Shown one piece after another: positions 52,377 through 62,064 of a stretch of 64,000 bases of DNA. How positions within the stretch are numbered: the stretch's first letter is position 1; the number at the start of each line of letters is the position of its first letter. A program made the position numbers and the translations under genes. Source of the stretch: Mycolicibacterium hassiacum DSM 44199 (GTDB lineage Bacteria; Actinomycetota; Actinomycetes; Mycobacteriales; Mycobacteriaceae); contig NZ_LR026975.1 in assembly GCF_900603025.1 (NCBI RefSeq), forward strand, positions 1,736,001-1,800,000, read 5' to 3'. Below the pieces are notes generated by a model. That model searched no databases, had not been told where the DNA came from, and saw only the letters and a list, made by a program, of their open reading frames with translations.

Positions 52377-53243
52377 ATGGATGAGTTCACCGCCGGACAG
52401 CTCTGCCGGGCGATCAACACCGTGCACTCGGTGTCGTACTTTCTGCCGGACACCGCCGAGCGGTTCGCCGCGCTGGGGCTGGAAGGGCGGACCGCCTACT
52501 TCGCGGCGCGTTCGGCGCCGATGGGCGCGGTGAGTGCGCGCACCGTGGCGGCCACGTTCTACAACTTCAACCCGGATCTGGTGGCGCAGAGCATTCCGGC
52601 GGCCTGGGAGATCGCCAGCCCGCAGACGGTGACGGCGCTGCGGTACGAGATCGTCGAGGACAATCTGCCGCGGCTGCTCGGCGATCTCGTCGACACCGAC
52701 CGGTTCCGTCGGGTGACCGCGCTGCTGCGCAAGGCCGCCGACGCCATTCCGGACGGCGACGGCCGCCCGCTCTACGCGGCGCACGCCGAGATTCCGTGGC
52801 CGGAGTCGACACCCGCTCAGCTGTGGCACGCGGTCACTCTGCTTCGGGAGTACCGGGGTGACGGTCATATCGCGGCGTTGATCACCCACGAGCTCAGTGG
52901 GTTGGAAGCGCTGATCACCCACACCTTGGCCGGTATCGGGTTCTCGGTGGACTTCGCCAAGGCGCTTCGGGGCTGGAGTGACGACCAGTGGAATGCCGGT
53001 CTGGCCTCGCTGGCCGAACGCGGGCTGGTCGACGGTAACGGTGAGCTGGCCCCGGCCGGATTTGAATTGCGTTCGCAGATCGAGGATCTCACTGACCAGC
53101 TGGGATATCGGCCGTGGCGGGTGCTGACCGACGCGGACGGTGCGGAGATAGCGGCGCTGGCCGGGGAGATCAATGCCCGGGTGCAGGCGGCCAACGTGTT
53201 CCCGGCCGGGGCCTTCGGTCCGCGCTACGGGCAGGACCGCTGA
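52377..53243 (+). CDS. SCO6745-family protein (copy 2)
   Basis: 288 aa, paralogous along its length to the product of 21078-21974. Shared blocks: [68 protein letters not shown], and a C-terminal LASLAERGLVDGNGELAPAG. No catalytic motif known. ATG at 52377 is preceded by AGGAGG at a good distance. It follows the broken MFS gene by 11 bp, so both probably shared a transcript. A strong hairpin lies about 110 bp downstream. Confidence 0.75.
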   Translation: MDEFTAGQLCRAINTVHSVSYFLPDTAERFAALGLEGRTAYFAARSAPMGAVSARTVAATFYNFNPDLVAQSIPAAWEIASPQTVTALRYEIVEDNLPRLLGDLVDTDRFRRVTALLRKAADAIPDGDGRPLYAAHAEIPWPESTPAQLWHAVTLLREYRGDGHIAALITHELSGLEALITHTLAGIGFSVDFAKALRGWSDDQWNAGLASLAERGLVDGNGELAPAGFELRSQIEDLTDQLGYRPWRVLTDADGAEIAALAGEINARVQAANVFPAGAFGPRYGQDR

Positions 53244-53350
53244 CCGGACGCGACCTGTACACCACGGTCGGTTGCGCGGGATTCACTTTGCCGCAATGAG
53301 ATTCCGTGGAAAGGTATGGGGCGGCCAGCGGAAGCCTGCGACATGCTAGT

Positions 53351-53386
53351 CGGCCGCGGCGAGTGGCGCCGGCTTCGCCGCGGCCG
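53351..53386. terminator. GC-rich hairpin after the SCO6745-family gene
   Basis: CGGCCGCGGCGA (53351-53362) pairs perfectly with TCGCCGCGGCCG (53375-53386), a 12-bp stem with a 12-nt loop, followed by TGTTGCT. Probable terminator. Confidence 0.6.
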
Positions 53387-53527
53387 TGTTGCTATGGGCT
53401 GGGTCACACGGTATATGTTGTCCGTCAGCAAATTTCAGGCTCGATAACCGGTTGGCATCGTTTCGGTATCCGTCGGAAATCAGCGCTTGAGTAACCCCGG
53501 TGCTCACCCGAGGATTTGGCGGTGGCC

Positions 53528-54619
53528 ATGCTGTCAATTGGATCTGGGTCGAGAATGGCGAACACTCGTAATTGCCTGGCCATTACCGTCATCGCGGGCG
53601 CGGGGTTGTTCTGGCCCGCCGTGATCGCGGCGGGATTCGCCGGTGCCGAACCGAGCCCGGGCGTGCCGTGCCTGGACATGGTGCAGAACCTCGCGGCGTC
53701 CCCGCCGAGCATCCCCGAGACGATCGATACCGCCGCGTCGGCGCTGGGCGATGCCGCGCCGACGATGGCGGAAGTGCCGCCGCCTCCGGTGGAGGAGTTG
53801 GTGGCGGCGGTGTCCGCGGCGGCCGCGCCGGCGCCCGCCGAGGCCGCACCGGTTGTCCCGCCGGCGGGAGAGTTCGTTCCGGCGGCGCCGGGCCCGGCGG
53901 AGGCCGTTGCGGCGGCGGCGCCGCTGGTCGAGGCGGCCGCCCCGCTGCCAGCGCCGCCACCGGCGGCGATACCGCCGGGTGGTGGCGGCGCTGCACCGGT
54001 TCCCGCCGCGCCGGTTCCTCCGGTGCCCGTCGGTGGCGGCGGGGGTGCGCCGGCCGCGCCGGCGGTGGTGCCCGAAGCCCCGGTGGTGCCCGAAGCCCCA
54101 GTGGTCCCAGCCCCGGTGGTGCACGCCGCGGCACCCGTCGAAGGGCCGATCGGTGAGGCCGCCGCTCCCGTGCCGCCGCCGGCTCCGGCCGAAGCTCCAC
54201 CAGCTCCGGCCGAGGCCCCACCGCCACCGGCCGAGATTGGGCCACCGGCGCCCGTCGAGGCCGCACCGCCACCGGTGGAAGCCCCCGAACCCGCGGCGGT
54301 GGCCGAACCCGCGCCGCCACCGGCCGAGGGGCCCGCGCCCCTGGTGGAAGCCGCCGGCGTCGTCCCGGCACCCCCGCCCGCCCCGCCGGGAGCACCGGTG
54401 CCCGCTGTCGTCCCCGCCGCGGGAGCGGTGCCGCCGGTGCCGCCGATCACGGTCCCGGTGGCCCCGATCGCCGAGGCGGTGCCGGGTCTGCCGTTGCTGC
54501 CCACATCCATCCCGGTGCCTACCGACCTGGTTTGCGTGGACACCGCGTGGGCCAGCAAGTCGCCCACCGGCGAGGTGATCCCGACACCGCCGGTCGCAGA
54601 CCGGCGCGACGGCGAGTGA
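53528..54619 (+). CDS. Exported Pro/Ala/Val/Glu-rich low-complexity protein
   Basis: 363 aa, unrecognised. An N-terminal signal peptide (NCLAITVIAGAGLFWPAVIAA, cleavage after AGA) is followed by a short Cys-containing segment PCLDMVQNLAASPPSIPETI. About 260 residues of Pro-Ala-Val-Glu repeats come next, with units such as PAPAEAP, PEAPVVPEAPVVP and PPPVEAP. The C-terminal PTSIPVPTDLVCVDTAWASKS carries a second Cys, which could pair with the first. It recalls mycobacterial fibronectin-attachment or PirG/Erp-type wall proteins in composition only. Start could also be ATG 53555. An antisense open frame over it is a composition artefact. Confidence 0.65.
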   Translation: MLSIGSGSRMANTRNCLAITVIAGAGLFWPAVIAAGFAGAEPSPGVPCLDMVQNLAASPPSIPETIDTAASALGDAAPTMAEVPPPPVEELVAAVSAAAAPAPAEAAPVVPPAGEFVPAAPGPAEAVAAAAPLVEAAAPLPAPPPAAIPPGGGGAAPVPAAPVPPVPVGGGGGAPAAPAVVPEAPVVPEAPVVPAPVVHAAAPVEGPIGEAAAPVPPPAPAEAPPAPAEAPPPPAEIGPPAPVEAAPPPVEAPEPAAVAEPAPPPAEGPAPLVEAAGVVPAPPPAPPGAPVPAVVPAAGAVPPVPPITVPVAPIAEAVPGLPLLPTSIPVPTDLVCVDTAWASKSPTGEVIPTPPVADRRDGE

Positions 54620-54873
54620 GAATCTCTCCCGCAATTCGGGGTTTGCGGACACCGCCTGCACCGAGTGCGGGACATCCACCACGCAAACCCGATCGATCGG
54701 AAAGTTCCTCGCCGCGGCGAATTCAGCGCACACGCTGTGATTAGCGGGGGCGTTTGCCCGCCGGTCGCCGGTCGTCGGCCGGCCGCTCCGGTTGCCGGGA
54801 AGACGATGGGGGCATCGGTAGAATCGGTTCCGGGTCGGAAAGCGAAATTTGCTGCGGTACTTGGGAGTTGATC

Positions 54874-55186
54874 GTGAACGGGAAGAGGTTCTGGGTTGCG
54901 ACGGCAGTTGCCGGGGCCATTGGGATTCGCTGCGATCGGCCCGGTATCGGAAGTGGCGGCAGCCGAGCCCGTCGGCGGTACCGGCCTGCCCGTGGTGACC
55001 GGAAACCTCGGCAAACCCGGTTGGGGCCACCGGCACGACCACTGGCCGCCGCCCCCTCCGCCGCCGCCGCACTGGCACGTCCGGCCCGGCCACTGGCATC
55101 CGCCGGTGCCCCCGCCGCCCCCGCCGCATCCGTGTGCGTGGGTGCCGCCCGCGGTGTCGCCGTGGGTGCCGCCGGCGGTCTGCTGA
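54874..55186 (+). pseudogene. Exported His/Pro-rich peptide with frameshift in the signal sequence
   Basis: From GTG 54874 (after GGGAG) the frame reads VNGKRFWVATAVAGAIG, the start of a signal peptide, then breaks into RCDRPGIGSGG. The adjacent frame continues FAAIGPVSEVAAAEPVGG, a perfect hydrophobic core and cleavage site, then a mature part PGWGHRHDHWPPPPPPPP, HWHVRPGHWHPP and ends CAWVPPAVSPWVPPAVC. Removing one base, the A at 54925, restores a roughly 104-aa secreted protein. Alternatively the gene starts at TTG 54896 in the second frame with a poorer signal peptide. No family recognised; His/Pro content suggests metal binding. Confidence 0.55.
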
Positions 55187-55871
55187 GCCAATCGCCGGGC
55201 AACAGCCTGGTGGCCGAACGGAATTCGGCCACCGGTGCGCGCGGTCGCGCGGAAGTGGTTTCCGAGTAGCGCCCTTGCCGCGGTCGGTTCGGGCATGTCG
55301 ACGCTTCGGGCCGACCGCGGTCGGTTCGACGAACGGTCGGATCGGCTCTCAGGCACTTCGGTCCGGCCGGCGTCGGCCGGGCTCGGCCGGACCGGTCGGC
55401 ACCCGGCCGTCGCGGGCGTCCTGTCGGGCAACCGGCCCGAAGGGCGCTGCGCCCTGCCGGTGGCCGGACTATTCACTGCTGCGTGGGTGACCACGCTCCG
55501 ATATGCGCCCGGGGCGCATCGCGACACCGACCGCAACCCGGGAATGGCGGGGCCTCGGGCCGGGGATGCGAGTTCCGGAGTGTCCGGTACGAATTCGGTC
55601 GCACGCCGGGGTTTCGCAGCGGTCGTTTACCCCGTGCCGGGTTTTGCTACGCTGCCGATGTTGCTGACAGCAATATCGAACGAGGAATTTTCCCGCGCGT
55701 GAGTTTGCCGGATGTATGCGGGATCACCCACGATGCGCCGTCGTGATTTTGCCTGTTCATGGGCGACATAGCGCCTGGAAAGTGTTATTCAGGTAGTGAT
55801 TCGCACCCATGTTTCCCGCAACTCGGGTTACTGTCTCGGGTGGCGATCAAATTGACAGTGGGAGGCAATTG
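55187..55871. other. 685-bp region without a convincing gene
   Basis: An open frame of 155 codons (55235-55702) has no signal peptide, membrane segment or family-like sequence and is judged non-coding. The right end (from about 55690) is relatively AT-rich and must hold the promoter of the universal stress protein gene. No DosR box, hairpin or repeat stood out. Confidence 0.5.
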
Positions 55872-56318
55872 ATGAGCGGCTACAAGACCATCGTGGTCGG
55901 CACGGACGGATCGGATTCGTCACTGCGCGCGGTGGACAGGGCCGGAGAGATCGCCGCTGTATCGGGCGCCAAGGTCGTCGTGGCGACGGCGTACTTCCCC
56001 CAGAACGAGGATCAGCGGGCGGCTGATGTGCTCAAGGACGAGGGGTACAAGATGTCGGGCAACGCGCCGATCTACGCGATCCTGCGCGAGGCTCGCGAAC
56101 GCGCCCAGGCGGCCGGCGCCAAGGATGTCGAGGAGAAGGCCGTGGTGGGCGCACCGGTCGATGCGCTGGTGGAGCTCGCCGACGAGGTGAACGCCGACCT
56201 GCTGGTGGTCGGCAACGTCGGGCTGTCGACCATCGCGGGGCGGTTGCTCGGGTCGGTGCCGGCCAACGTGGCGCGGCGCTCCAAGATCGACGTGCTGATC
56301 GTGCACACCACCCCGTAG
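55872..56318 (+). CDS. Single-domain universal stress protein, Rv1636 (TB15.3)-like
   Basis: 148-aa USP, nearly the same length and sequence as M. tuberculosis Rv1636 as remembered, which binds cyclic AMP. Start MSGYKTIVVGTDGSDSS, middle KDEGYKMSGNAPIYAIL, and the nucleotide loop VVGNVGLSTIAGRLLGSVPANV. ATG at 55872 is preceded by GGGAGG; a 21-codon upstream extension is ignored. It is monocistronic: a 17-bp-stem terminator lies immediately downstream. Together with the metallo-hydrolase and uvrA that follow, this restores the Rv1636-Rv1638 order. Confidence 0.93.
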   Translation: MSGYKTIVVGTDGSDSSLRAVDRAGEIAAVSGAKVVVATAYFPQNEDQRAADVLKDEGYKMSGNAPIYAILREARERAQAAGAKDVEEKAVVGAPVDALVELADEVNADLLVVGNVGLSTIAGRLLGSVPANVARRSKIDVLIVHTTP

Positions 56319-56333
56319 GGGTCGGGAAGAAAT

Positions 56334-56370
56334 CAATCGGCCGTCCGGATCGAATCCGGACGGCCGATTG
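56334..56370. terminator. Very strong intrinsic terminator
   Basis: CAATCGGCCGTCCGGAT (56334-56350) pairs over 17 bp with ATCCGGACGGCCGATTG (56354-56370) around the loop CGA, then TTGTTGG. Ends the USP transcript, and could also serve the convergent aldolase gene. Confidence 0.85.
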
Positions 56371-56430
56371 TTGTTGGCCGACAGCCCGCCCCGCGCGGGC
56401 CCGGCCGGTCCAGGCCGCGAAGGCCCCGAA

Positions 56431-57315
56431 TCAGGTCGCGGAAGCTTTCGCGATGCTCTCGATGGCCTCGTCGAGGGTCTTGTTGAACTCCTCGTCGGTC
56501 TGGTTGACGGACAGCCCCTCGGTCAGCGCCCGCGAGAAGCTGGCGATGACACCGTTGTTGCGGGCCAGCCGCTCATTGGCCTCGGCGCGGGTGTAGCCGC
56601 CGGACAGCGCCACCACGCGCAGCACCTTCGGGTGATCGACCAGCTCCTTGTAGAGGTTGTCGGTCTCGGGCAGCGTGAGCTTGAACATGACCTGCTGCCC
56701 CTCGGGGAGCTTGTCCAGCCCGGCCAGCAACTCGGCCTTCAGCTGGTCCTCGGCCTCGGCCTTCTTCGGGCTCTTGATGTCGACCTCGGGCTCGATGATC
56801 GGCACCAGCCCCTTGGCCAGCACCTGCTTGGCGATCTCGAACTGCTGCTCGACCACCGCCTTGAGCCCGTCGCCCGGCAGCTTGATGACCGAGCGCTCCT
56901 TGGTGCCGAAGATCCCGTTGGCGACCGCGCGGTCGAGCAGCTCGTCCAGGCCGGGGATCGGCTTCATCAACTGGGCGCCGTCCTTCTCCTCGGCCAGACC
57001 CTTGTCGATCTTGAGGAACGGTACGATCCGCTTGACGTTCCACAGGTAGTCGGCGGTCGGGCGGCCCTCGATCTGGCGGTCCATCGTCTGCTCGAACAGG
57101 ATCGCACCCATGATCCGGTCGCCGTCGAACGCCGGGCTGGTGATGATGCGGGTCCGCATCTGGTGGATGAGATCGAACATCTCATCCTCGTTCGAGTAGG
57201 CGTCCTCGGAAATCCCGTAGAGCTTCAGCGCCTTCGGCGTGCTGCCGCCGCTCTGGTCGAGCGCGGCGATGAATCCGCTGCCGCTCTTGGCCTTCTTCAA
57301 CTGCTCGTCATTCAT
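56431..57315 (-). CDS. Class I fructose-bisphosphate aldolase
   Basis: Schiff-base aldolase splitting fructose 1,6-bisphosphate, 294 aa, of the short bacterial type (like staphylococcal Fda). Family blocks: [64 protein letters not shown], and [15 protein letters not shown], containing the expected Schiff-base lysine environment. [18 protein letters not shown] binds phosphate. Mycobacteria mainly use a class II zinc aldolase, so this is a second, metal-independent enzyme. ATG follows GGAGACGGAG. It is separated by 176 bp from the SDR gene on the same strand. Confidence 0.93.
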   Translation of the reverse strand: MNDEQLKKAKSGSGFIAALDQSGGSTPKALKLYGISEDAYSNEDEMFDLIHQMRTRIITSPAFDGDRIMGAILFEQTMDRQIEGRPTADYLWNVKRIVPFLKIDKGLAEEKDGAQLMKPIPGLDELLDRAVANGIFGTKERSVIKLPGDGLKAVVEQQFEIAKQVLAKGLVPIIEPEVDIKSPKKAEAEDQLKAELLAGLDKLPEGQQVMFKLTLPETDNLYKELVDHPKVLRVVALSGGYTRAEANERLARNNGVIASFSRALTEGLSVNQTDEEFNKTLDEAIESIAKASAT

Positions 57316-57491
57316 CTCCGTCTCCTCACCGACTCTCGGATTAGCCTAGGCCAGCAGTGCCCGACGGGTGGGGCCAGGTGCCCGGCCCCCACCGCTGGTC
57401 GGGGGCCGCCCGTCGTGCGAGATCTCCCTCGCAACCTAGCCAAGGCGGTCCGGCGGCCGGTAGGGGGCCTGTCGTCCGGCGGATCCCGCGG

Positions 57492-58397
57492 TCAGCGCAG
57501 GATGCGCGGGTACTGGGGGAGCGGGCCGATTCCGTGCAGGTCGCGGTAGGACGCCGGCCGGCGTTCCCCGTCGTCGGTGATGCCGTACTCGGCGCCCAGC
57601 TCCGCGCCGATGACGGTCCGTCCGCTGCGCGCCATCAGGTCGGGGTCGTGGTACAGCGCCCAGATGAGGTGACCGGTGAACTCCGGGGTCTCGGTGTTGT
57701 CGAGCAGGTCGGCGACCGCTTCCGGGGCGGCGGCCAGCACCTCCCGGAACCGCTCGGTCAGCAGCACCCCCATCCAGATCGACACCGTCGCGACGCCGAA
57801 ATCGGCGAAATCGACCGCCATGTCGGCGGCCATCTTGTCGGTGCCCGCCTTGTGCACCCCGTAGGCGGGGCCGAACATGTAGTGCGCCGCACCCGGCGAC
57901 GAGGTGAACGCCACCAGGCCGCGGCCCCGTGCGAAGAGCAGCGGGGCGGCGCACGCGGTCGCGACGTAGCTGCTGCGCAGCCCGACGTCGACGATGTCGA
58001 TGACGTCGAGCGGCTGCTCCCAGAACGGGGCGCGGCTCATCATCTCGTCCCGGATCGCGGCCGCATTGTTGACCAGGATGTCCAGCCGGCCCTGCTCGCG
58101 GGCCACCCGCTCGAACAGCCGCCGGGTCTGCTCGTCGTCGCGGTGGTCGACCGCGACCGCGATCCCGGTGCCGCCGGCCGCGGTCACCAGGTCCGCGGTC
58201 TCCTCGATCGAGCTACCGCCGGCGCCGCGGCGGGTGCGCCCGGTCACGTACACCGTGGCGCCGTGGCTGCCGAGCGCATGGGCGATGCCCCGGCCCGCGC
58301 CCCGGCTGGCCCAGGTGACCACCGCGACGGGGTCGGCGACCGGGTCGGCGGGGAGGCCGTCCCGGTCCGGGCGGTCTACCAACCCCGGGCTTTCCAC
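57492..58397 (-). CDS. Short-chain dehydrogenase/reductase
   Basis: 301-aa NAD(P)-dependent oxidoreductase. The nucleotide motif reads TWASRGAGRGIA, where the usual first glycine of T-G-X3-G-X-G is Trp. ILVNNAAA, catalytic Ser in FTSSPGAAHY, and YGVHKAGTDKMAADMA (Tyr-X3-Lys) are normal. The C-terminus ends PLPQYPRILR. Substrate unknown. The ATG at 58397 overlaps the end of the metallo-hydrolase gene by 22 bp; no later start retains the first strand. The Gly-to-Trp change (GGG/TGG differ by one base) may reduce cofactor binding or be a sequence error. Confidence 0.85.
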   Translation of the reverse strand: MESPGLVDRPDRDGLPADPVADPVAVVTWASRGAGRGIAHALGSHGATVYVTGRTRRGAGGSSIEETADLVTAAGGTGIAVAVDHRDDEQTRRLFERVAREQGRLDILVNNAAAIRDEMMSRAPFWEQPLDVIDIVDVGLRSSYVATACAAPLLFARGRGLVAFTSSPGAAHYMFGPAYGVHKAGTDKMAADMAVDFADFGVATVSIWMGVLLTERFREVLAAAPEAVADLLDNTETPEFTGHLIWALYHDPDLMARSGRTVIGAELGAEYGITDDGERRPASYRDLHGIGPLPQYPRILR

Positions 58398-59047
58398 TCC
58401 GCCAGGTGCGGACGTTCCCTGCCGAGCGTGGTGTCGTCGCCGTGGCCGGGATAGACCCAGGTGGAGTCGCCGTAGACGTCGAACACCCGGGTGGTCACGT
58501 CGCCGAGCAGCTGCTCGAACGCGCCCTTCTCCCAGGTCTTGCCGACCCCGCCGGGGAACAGGCAGTCGCCGGTGAACAGGTGGGTTGCCTCGTCGGCGCC
58601 GTCCAGCGCCAGCGCCACCGACCCGGGGGTGTGGCCCTGCAGATGAATGACGTCGAAGCGCAGATCACCGATCTCGATGGTGTCGCCGTGGGCGAGGATC
58701 CGGTCCGGTTTCACCGGCAGCGGCTCGGCGTCGAGCGAATGCGCGGCGGTCGGCGCGCCGGTGGCCTTCGCCACTGCCTCCAGCGCCTGCCAGTGGTCCC
58801 AGTGCTGGTGGCTGGTGACGATCAGCGACAGCTTCGGCGCATACCGTTCGATCAGCTCGAGCAGCACCTCGGCGTCGTTGGCGGCGTCGATGAGCAGCGT
58901 CTCACCGGTGCGCGCGCAGGAGATCAGGTAGGCGTTGTTGTCCATCGGGCCGACCGAGACCTTGACGATCGTCGCGCCGGGCAGGGTGCGCCGGGCGCCG
59001 GTCCCGGGATCGACGTGGCCGGTGTAATTGTCAGCGACGACGGTCAT
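58376..59047 (-). CDS. Metallo-beta-lactamase-fold hydrolase, Rv1637c-like
   Basis: 223-aa glyoxalase II-like hydrolase. The metal motif is [12 protein letters not shown] (His-X-His-X-Asp-His). [29 protein letters not shown] and [13 protein letters not shown] supply the remaining His, bridging Asp and final His. Opening segment [25 protein letters not shown] is typical. Thiol-ester or persulfide-type substrates are possible. ATG at 59047 gives [12 protein letters not shown]. Divergent from uvrA across 86 bp that contain the damage promoter, as Rv1637c and uvrA (Rv1638) are in M. tuberculosis. Confidence 0.87.
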   Translation of the reverse strand: MTVVADNYTGHVDPGTGARRTLPGATIVKVSVGPMDNNAYLISCARTGETLLIDAANDAEVLLELIERYAPKLSLIVTSHQHWDHWQALEAVAKATGAPTAAHSLDAEPLPVKPDRILAHGDTIEIGDLRFDVIHLQGHTPGSVALALDGADEATHLFTGDCLFPGGVGKTWEKGAFEQLLGDVTTRVFDVYGDSTWVYPGHGDDTTLGRERPHLAEWKARGW

Positions 59048-59077
59048 GGCCCCTACCGTAGTCAGCTCGCACAGACC

Positions 59078-59100
59078 TTGTCGGTGCCGACGCATAGAGT
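59078..59100 (+). promoter_or_regulatory. PafBC/RecA-independent DNA-damage promoter of uvrA
   Basis: TTGTCGGTG, then 8 nt, then TAGAGT: a full match to the mycobacterial RecA-NDp consensus TTGTCRGTG-N8-TAnnnT. The expected transcription start leaves a leader of roughly 25-28 nt containing the GGGAGG ribosome site. Confidence 0.8.
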
Positions 59101-59133
59101 GGGCTTGAACTATGTCTCGGGAGGATGAACCGG

Positions 59134-62037
59134 GTGGCTGACCGCCTCGTCGTCAAGGGTGCGCGCGAACACAACCTGAAGAGCGTCGATCTTGATTTAC
59201 CACGCGACTCCCTGATCGTTTTCACCGGGTTGTCCGGTTCGGGCAAGTCGTCGCTGGCCTTCGACACGATCTTCGCCGAGGGGCAGCGCCGCTACGTGGA
59301 GTCGCTGTCGGCCTACGCCCGCCAGTTCCTCGGCCAGATGGACAAGCCCGACGTCGACTTCATCGAGGGCCTGTCCCCGGCGGTGTCGATCGACCAGAAG
59401 TCGACCAACCGCAACCCGCGCTCCACGGTCGGCACCATCACCGAGGTCTACGACTACCTGCGCCTGCTGTACGCCCGCGCCGGCACCCCGCACTGCCCGA
59501 CCTGCGGGGAGCGGATCGCCCGCCAGACCCCGCAGCAGATCGTCGACCAGGTCCTCGCCATGGACGAGGGGCTGCGGTTCCAGGTGCTCGCGCCGGTGGT
59601 GCGCACCCGCAAGGGCGAGTTCGTCGACCTGTTCGACAAGCTCAACTCCCAGGGCTACAGCCGGGTGCGGGTCGACGGTGTGGTATATCCGCTCACCGAC
59701 CCGCCGAAGCTCAAGAAGCAGGAGAAACACGACATCGAGGTGGTGGTCGACCGGCTCACCGTGAAGGCGAGCGCCAAGCAGCGGCTGACCGACTCGATCG
59801 AGACGGCGCTGAACCTCGCCGACGGCATCGTGGTGCTGGAGTTCGTCGACCGCGAGGAGGACCACCCGCACCGCGAGCAACGGTTCTCCGAGAAGCTCGC
59901 CTGCCCCAACGGACACCCGCTGGCCCTCGACGACCTGGAGCCGCGCTCGTTCTCGTTCAACTCGCCCTACGGCGCCTGCCCGGAGTGCACCGGGCTGGGC
60001 ATCCGCAAAGAGGTCGACCCCGAACTGGTGGTGCCCGACCCGGACAAGACCCTCGCCGAGGGGGCCATCGCGCCCTGGTCGATGGGCCACACCGCCGAGT
60101 ACTTCACCCGGATGCTGGCCGGGCTGGGCGAGGCGATGGGCTTCGACATCCACACCCCGTGGAAGAAGCTTCCGGCCAAGGCGCGCAAGGCGATCCTGGA
60201 GGGCTGCGACGAGCAGGTGCACGTGCGGTACAAGAACCGCTACGGCCGGGTGCGTTCGTACTACGCCGATTTCGAGGGCGTGATGGCCTACCTGCAGCGG
60301 CGCCTCGAGCAGACCGACTCCGAACAGATGAAGGAGCGGTACGAGGGGTACATGCGCGATGTGCCGTGCCCGGAGTGCAACGGCACCCGGCTCAAGCCCG
60401 AGGTGCTGGCGGTCACGCTGACCGCCCAGGGCTTCGGCGCGAAGTCCATCGCCGAGGTCGCCGACCTGTCGATCGCCGAGTGCGCGGAGTTCCTCAACGC
60501 GCTGACCCTCGGCAAGCGCGAACAGGCGATCGCCGGACAGGTGCTCAAGGAGATCCAGTCACGGCTGGGGTTCCTGCTCGACGTCGGGCTGGACTACCTG
60601 ACCCTGTCGCGGGCCGCCGCCACGCTGTCCGGCGGTGAGGCGCAACGAATCCGGCTCGCCACCCAGATCGGCTCCGGTCTGGTCGGCGTGCTCTACGTGC
60701 TCGACGAGCCGTCGATCGGGCTGCACCAGCGCGACAACCGCCGGCTGATCGACACCCTGGTGCGGCTACGCGATCTGGGCAACACGCTGATCGTCGTCGA
60801 GCACGACCTCGACACCATCGCCGCCGCCGACTGGATCGTCGACATCGGTCCCGCCGCCGGGGAGCACGGCGGCCAGATCGTGCACAGCGGCCCGTACGAG
60901 GACCTGCTGCGCAACCCGGAGTCGCTCACCGGCGCCTACCTGTCCGGCAAGGAGAAGATCGAGATCCCCGCGATCCGCCGGCCGGTGGACAGGAAGCGCC
61001 AGATCACCGTGGTCGGTGCCCGGGAGAACAACCTGCGCGAGATCGACGTGAGCTTCCCGCTCGGGGTGCTCACCGCGGTCACCGGGGTGTCCGGGTCGGG
61101 GAAGTCCACCCTGGTCAACGACATCCTGGCGGCGGTGCTGGCCAACAAGCTCAACGGCGCCCGGCTGGTGCCGGGCCGGCACACCCGGGTCACCGGGCTG
61201 GACAAGGTGGACAAGCTGGTGCGGGTCGACCAGTCGCCGATCGGGCGCACCCCGCGGTCCAATCCGGCTACCTACACCGGGGTGTTCGACAAGATCCGCA
61301 CCCTGTTCGCCGCCACCACCGAGGCCAAGGTGCGCGGGTACCAGCCCGGCCGGTTCTCGTTCAACGTCAAAGGCGGCCGCTGCGAGGCGTGCTCCGGCGA
61401 CGGCACGATCAAGATCGAGATGAACTTCCTGCCCGACGTATACGTGCCGTGCGAGGTGTGCCAGGGCGCCCGCTACAACCGGGAGACCCTGGAGGTGCAC
61501 TACAAGGGCAAGACCATCGCCGAGGTGCTGGACATGTCGATCGAGGAGGCGGCCGAGTTCTTCGCGCCGATCACCTCGATCCACCGGTACCTGCAGACGC
61601 TGGTCGACGTCGGCCTGGGCTACGTGCGGCTCGGCCAGCCGGCGCCTACGCTGTCCGGCGGCGAGGCGCAGCGCGTGAAGCTGGCCTCCGAATTGCAGAA
61701 GCGCTCCACCGGCCGCACCGTCTACATCCTCGACGAGCCCACCACCGGCCTGCACTTCGAGGACATCCGCAAACTGCTGCGGGTGATCAACGGGCTTGTC
61801 GACAAAGGCAATACGGTCATCGTCATCGAACACAACCTGGACGTGATCAAGACCGCGGACTGGATCATCGACCTGGGCCCGGAAGGCGGAGCCGGTGGCG
61901 GCACCGTGGTCGCCGAGGGCACGCCCGAGCAGGTGGCGGCCAACCCGAACAGCTACACCGGCCACTTCCTGGCCGAGATCCTCGACGTCGACCGCCCGAA
62001 TCCCAAGTCCCGCAAGCGCACCAAGGTCGGCGCCTGA
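59134..62037 (+). CDS. uvrA: Excinuclease ABC subunit A
   Basis: Damage-recognition ATPase of nucleotide excision repair, 967 aa. Two ABC modules: Walker [14 protein letters not shown] near residue 30 and [13 protein letters not shown] near 650, with signatures [19 protein letters not shown] and [14 protein letters not shown]. Zinc-binding cysteines are CPTCGER, CPNGHPL/CPECTG and the C-terminal CEACSGDG ... CEVCQG. The start is the GTG at 59134 ([14 protein letters not shown]): the GGGAGG ribosome site is nine bases before it, but abuts the ATG at 59125, so the shorter start is favoured and agrees with M. tuberculosis UvrA. Carries a consensus PafBC-type promoter. Confidence 0.97.
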   Translation: MADRLVVKGAREHNLKSVDLDLPRDSLIVFTGLSGSGKSSLAFDTIFAEGQRRYVESLSAYARQFLGQMDKPDVDFIEGLSPAVSIDQKSTNRNPRSTVGTITEVYDYLRLLYARAGTPHCPTCGERIARQTPQQIVDQVLAMDEGLRFQVLAPVVRTRKGEFVDLFDKLNSQGYSRVRVDGVVYPLTDPPKLKKQEKHDIEVVVDRLTVKASAKQRLTDSIETALNLADGIVVLEFVDREEDHPHREQRFSEKLACPNGHPLALDDLEPRSFSFNSPYGACPECTGLGIRKEVDPELVVPDPDKTLAEGAIAPWSMGHTAEYFTRMLAGLGEAMGFDIHTPWKKLPAKARKAILEGCDEQVHVRYKNRYGRVRSYYADFEGVMAYLQRRLEQTDSEQMKERYEGYMRDVPCPECNGTRLKPEVLAVTLTAQGFGAKSIAEVADLSIAECAEFLNALTLGKREQAIAGQVLKEIQSRLGFLLDVGLDYLTLSRAAATLSGGEAQRIRLATQIGSGLVGVLYVLDEPSIGLHQRDNRRLIDTLVRLRDLGNTLIVVEHDLDTIAAADWIVDIGPAAGEHGGQIVHSGPYEDLLRNPESLTGAYLSGKEKIEIPAIRRPVDRKRQITVVGARENNLREIDVSFPLGVLTAVTGVSGSGKSTLVNDILAAVLANKLNGARLVPGRHTRVTGLDKVDKLVRVDQSPIGRTPRSNPATYTGVFDKIRTLFAATTEAKVRGYQPGRFSFNVKGGRCEACSGDGTIKIEMNFLPDVYVPCEVCQGARYNRETLEVHYKGKTIAEVLDMSIEEAAEFFAPITSIHRYLQTLVDVGLGYVRLGQPAPTLSGGEAQRVKLASELQKRSTGRTVYILDEPTTGLHFEDIRKLLRVINGLVDKGNTVIVIEHNLDVIKTADWIIDLGPEGGAGGGTVVAEGTPEQVAANPNSYTGHFLAEILDVDRPNPKSRKRTKVGA

Positions 62038-62064
62038 ACCGCGCCGCGGTCGGGTGCGGCTGCG

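Noticed and set aside
55235..55702. 155-codon open frame in the gap before the Rv1636-like gene
   Set aside because: No ribosome site, signal peptide, membrane segment or family-like sequence. Composition resembles non-coding GC-rich DNA.
57350..57420. Imperfect GC-rich hairpin between the SDR and aldolase genes
   Set aside because: The stem is only about 7 bp around GGTGGGG/CCCCACC with a long loop. Not convincing enough to call a terminator.
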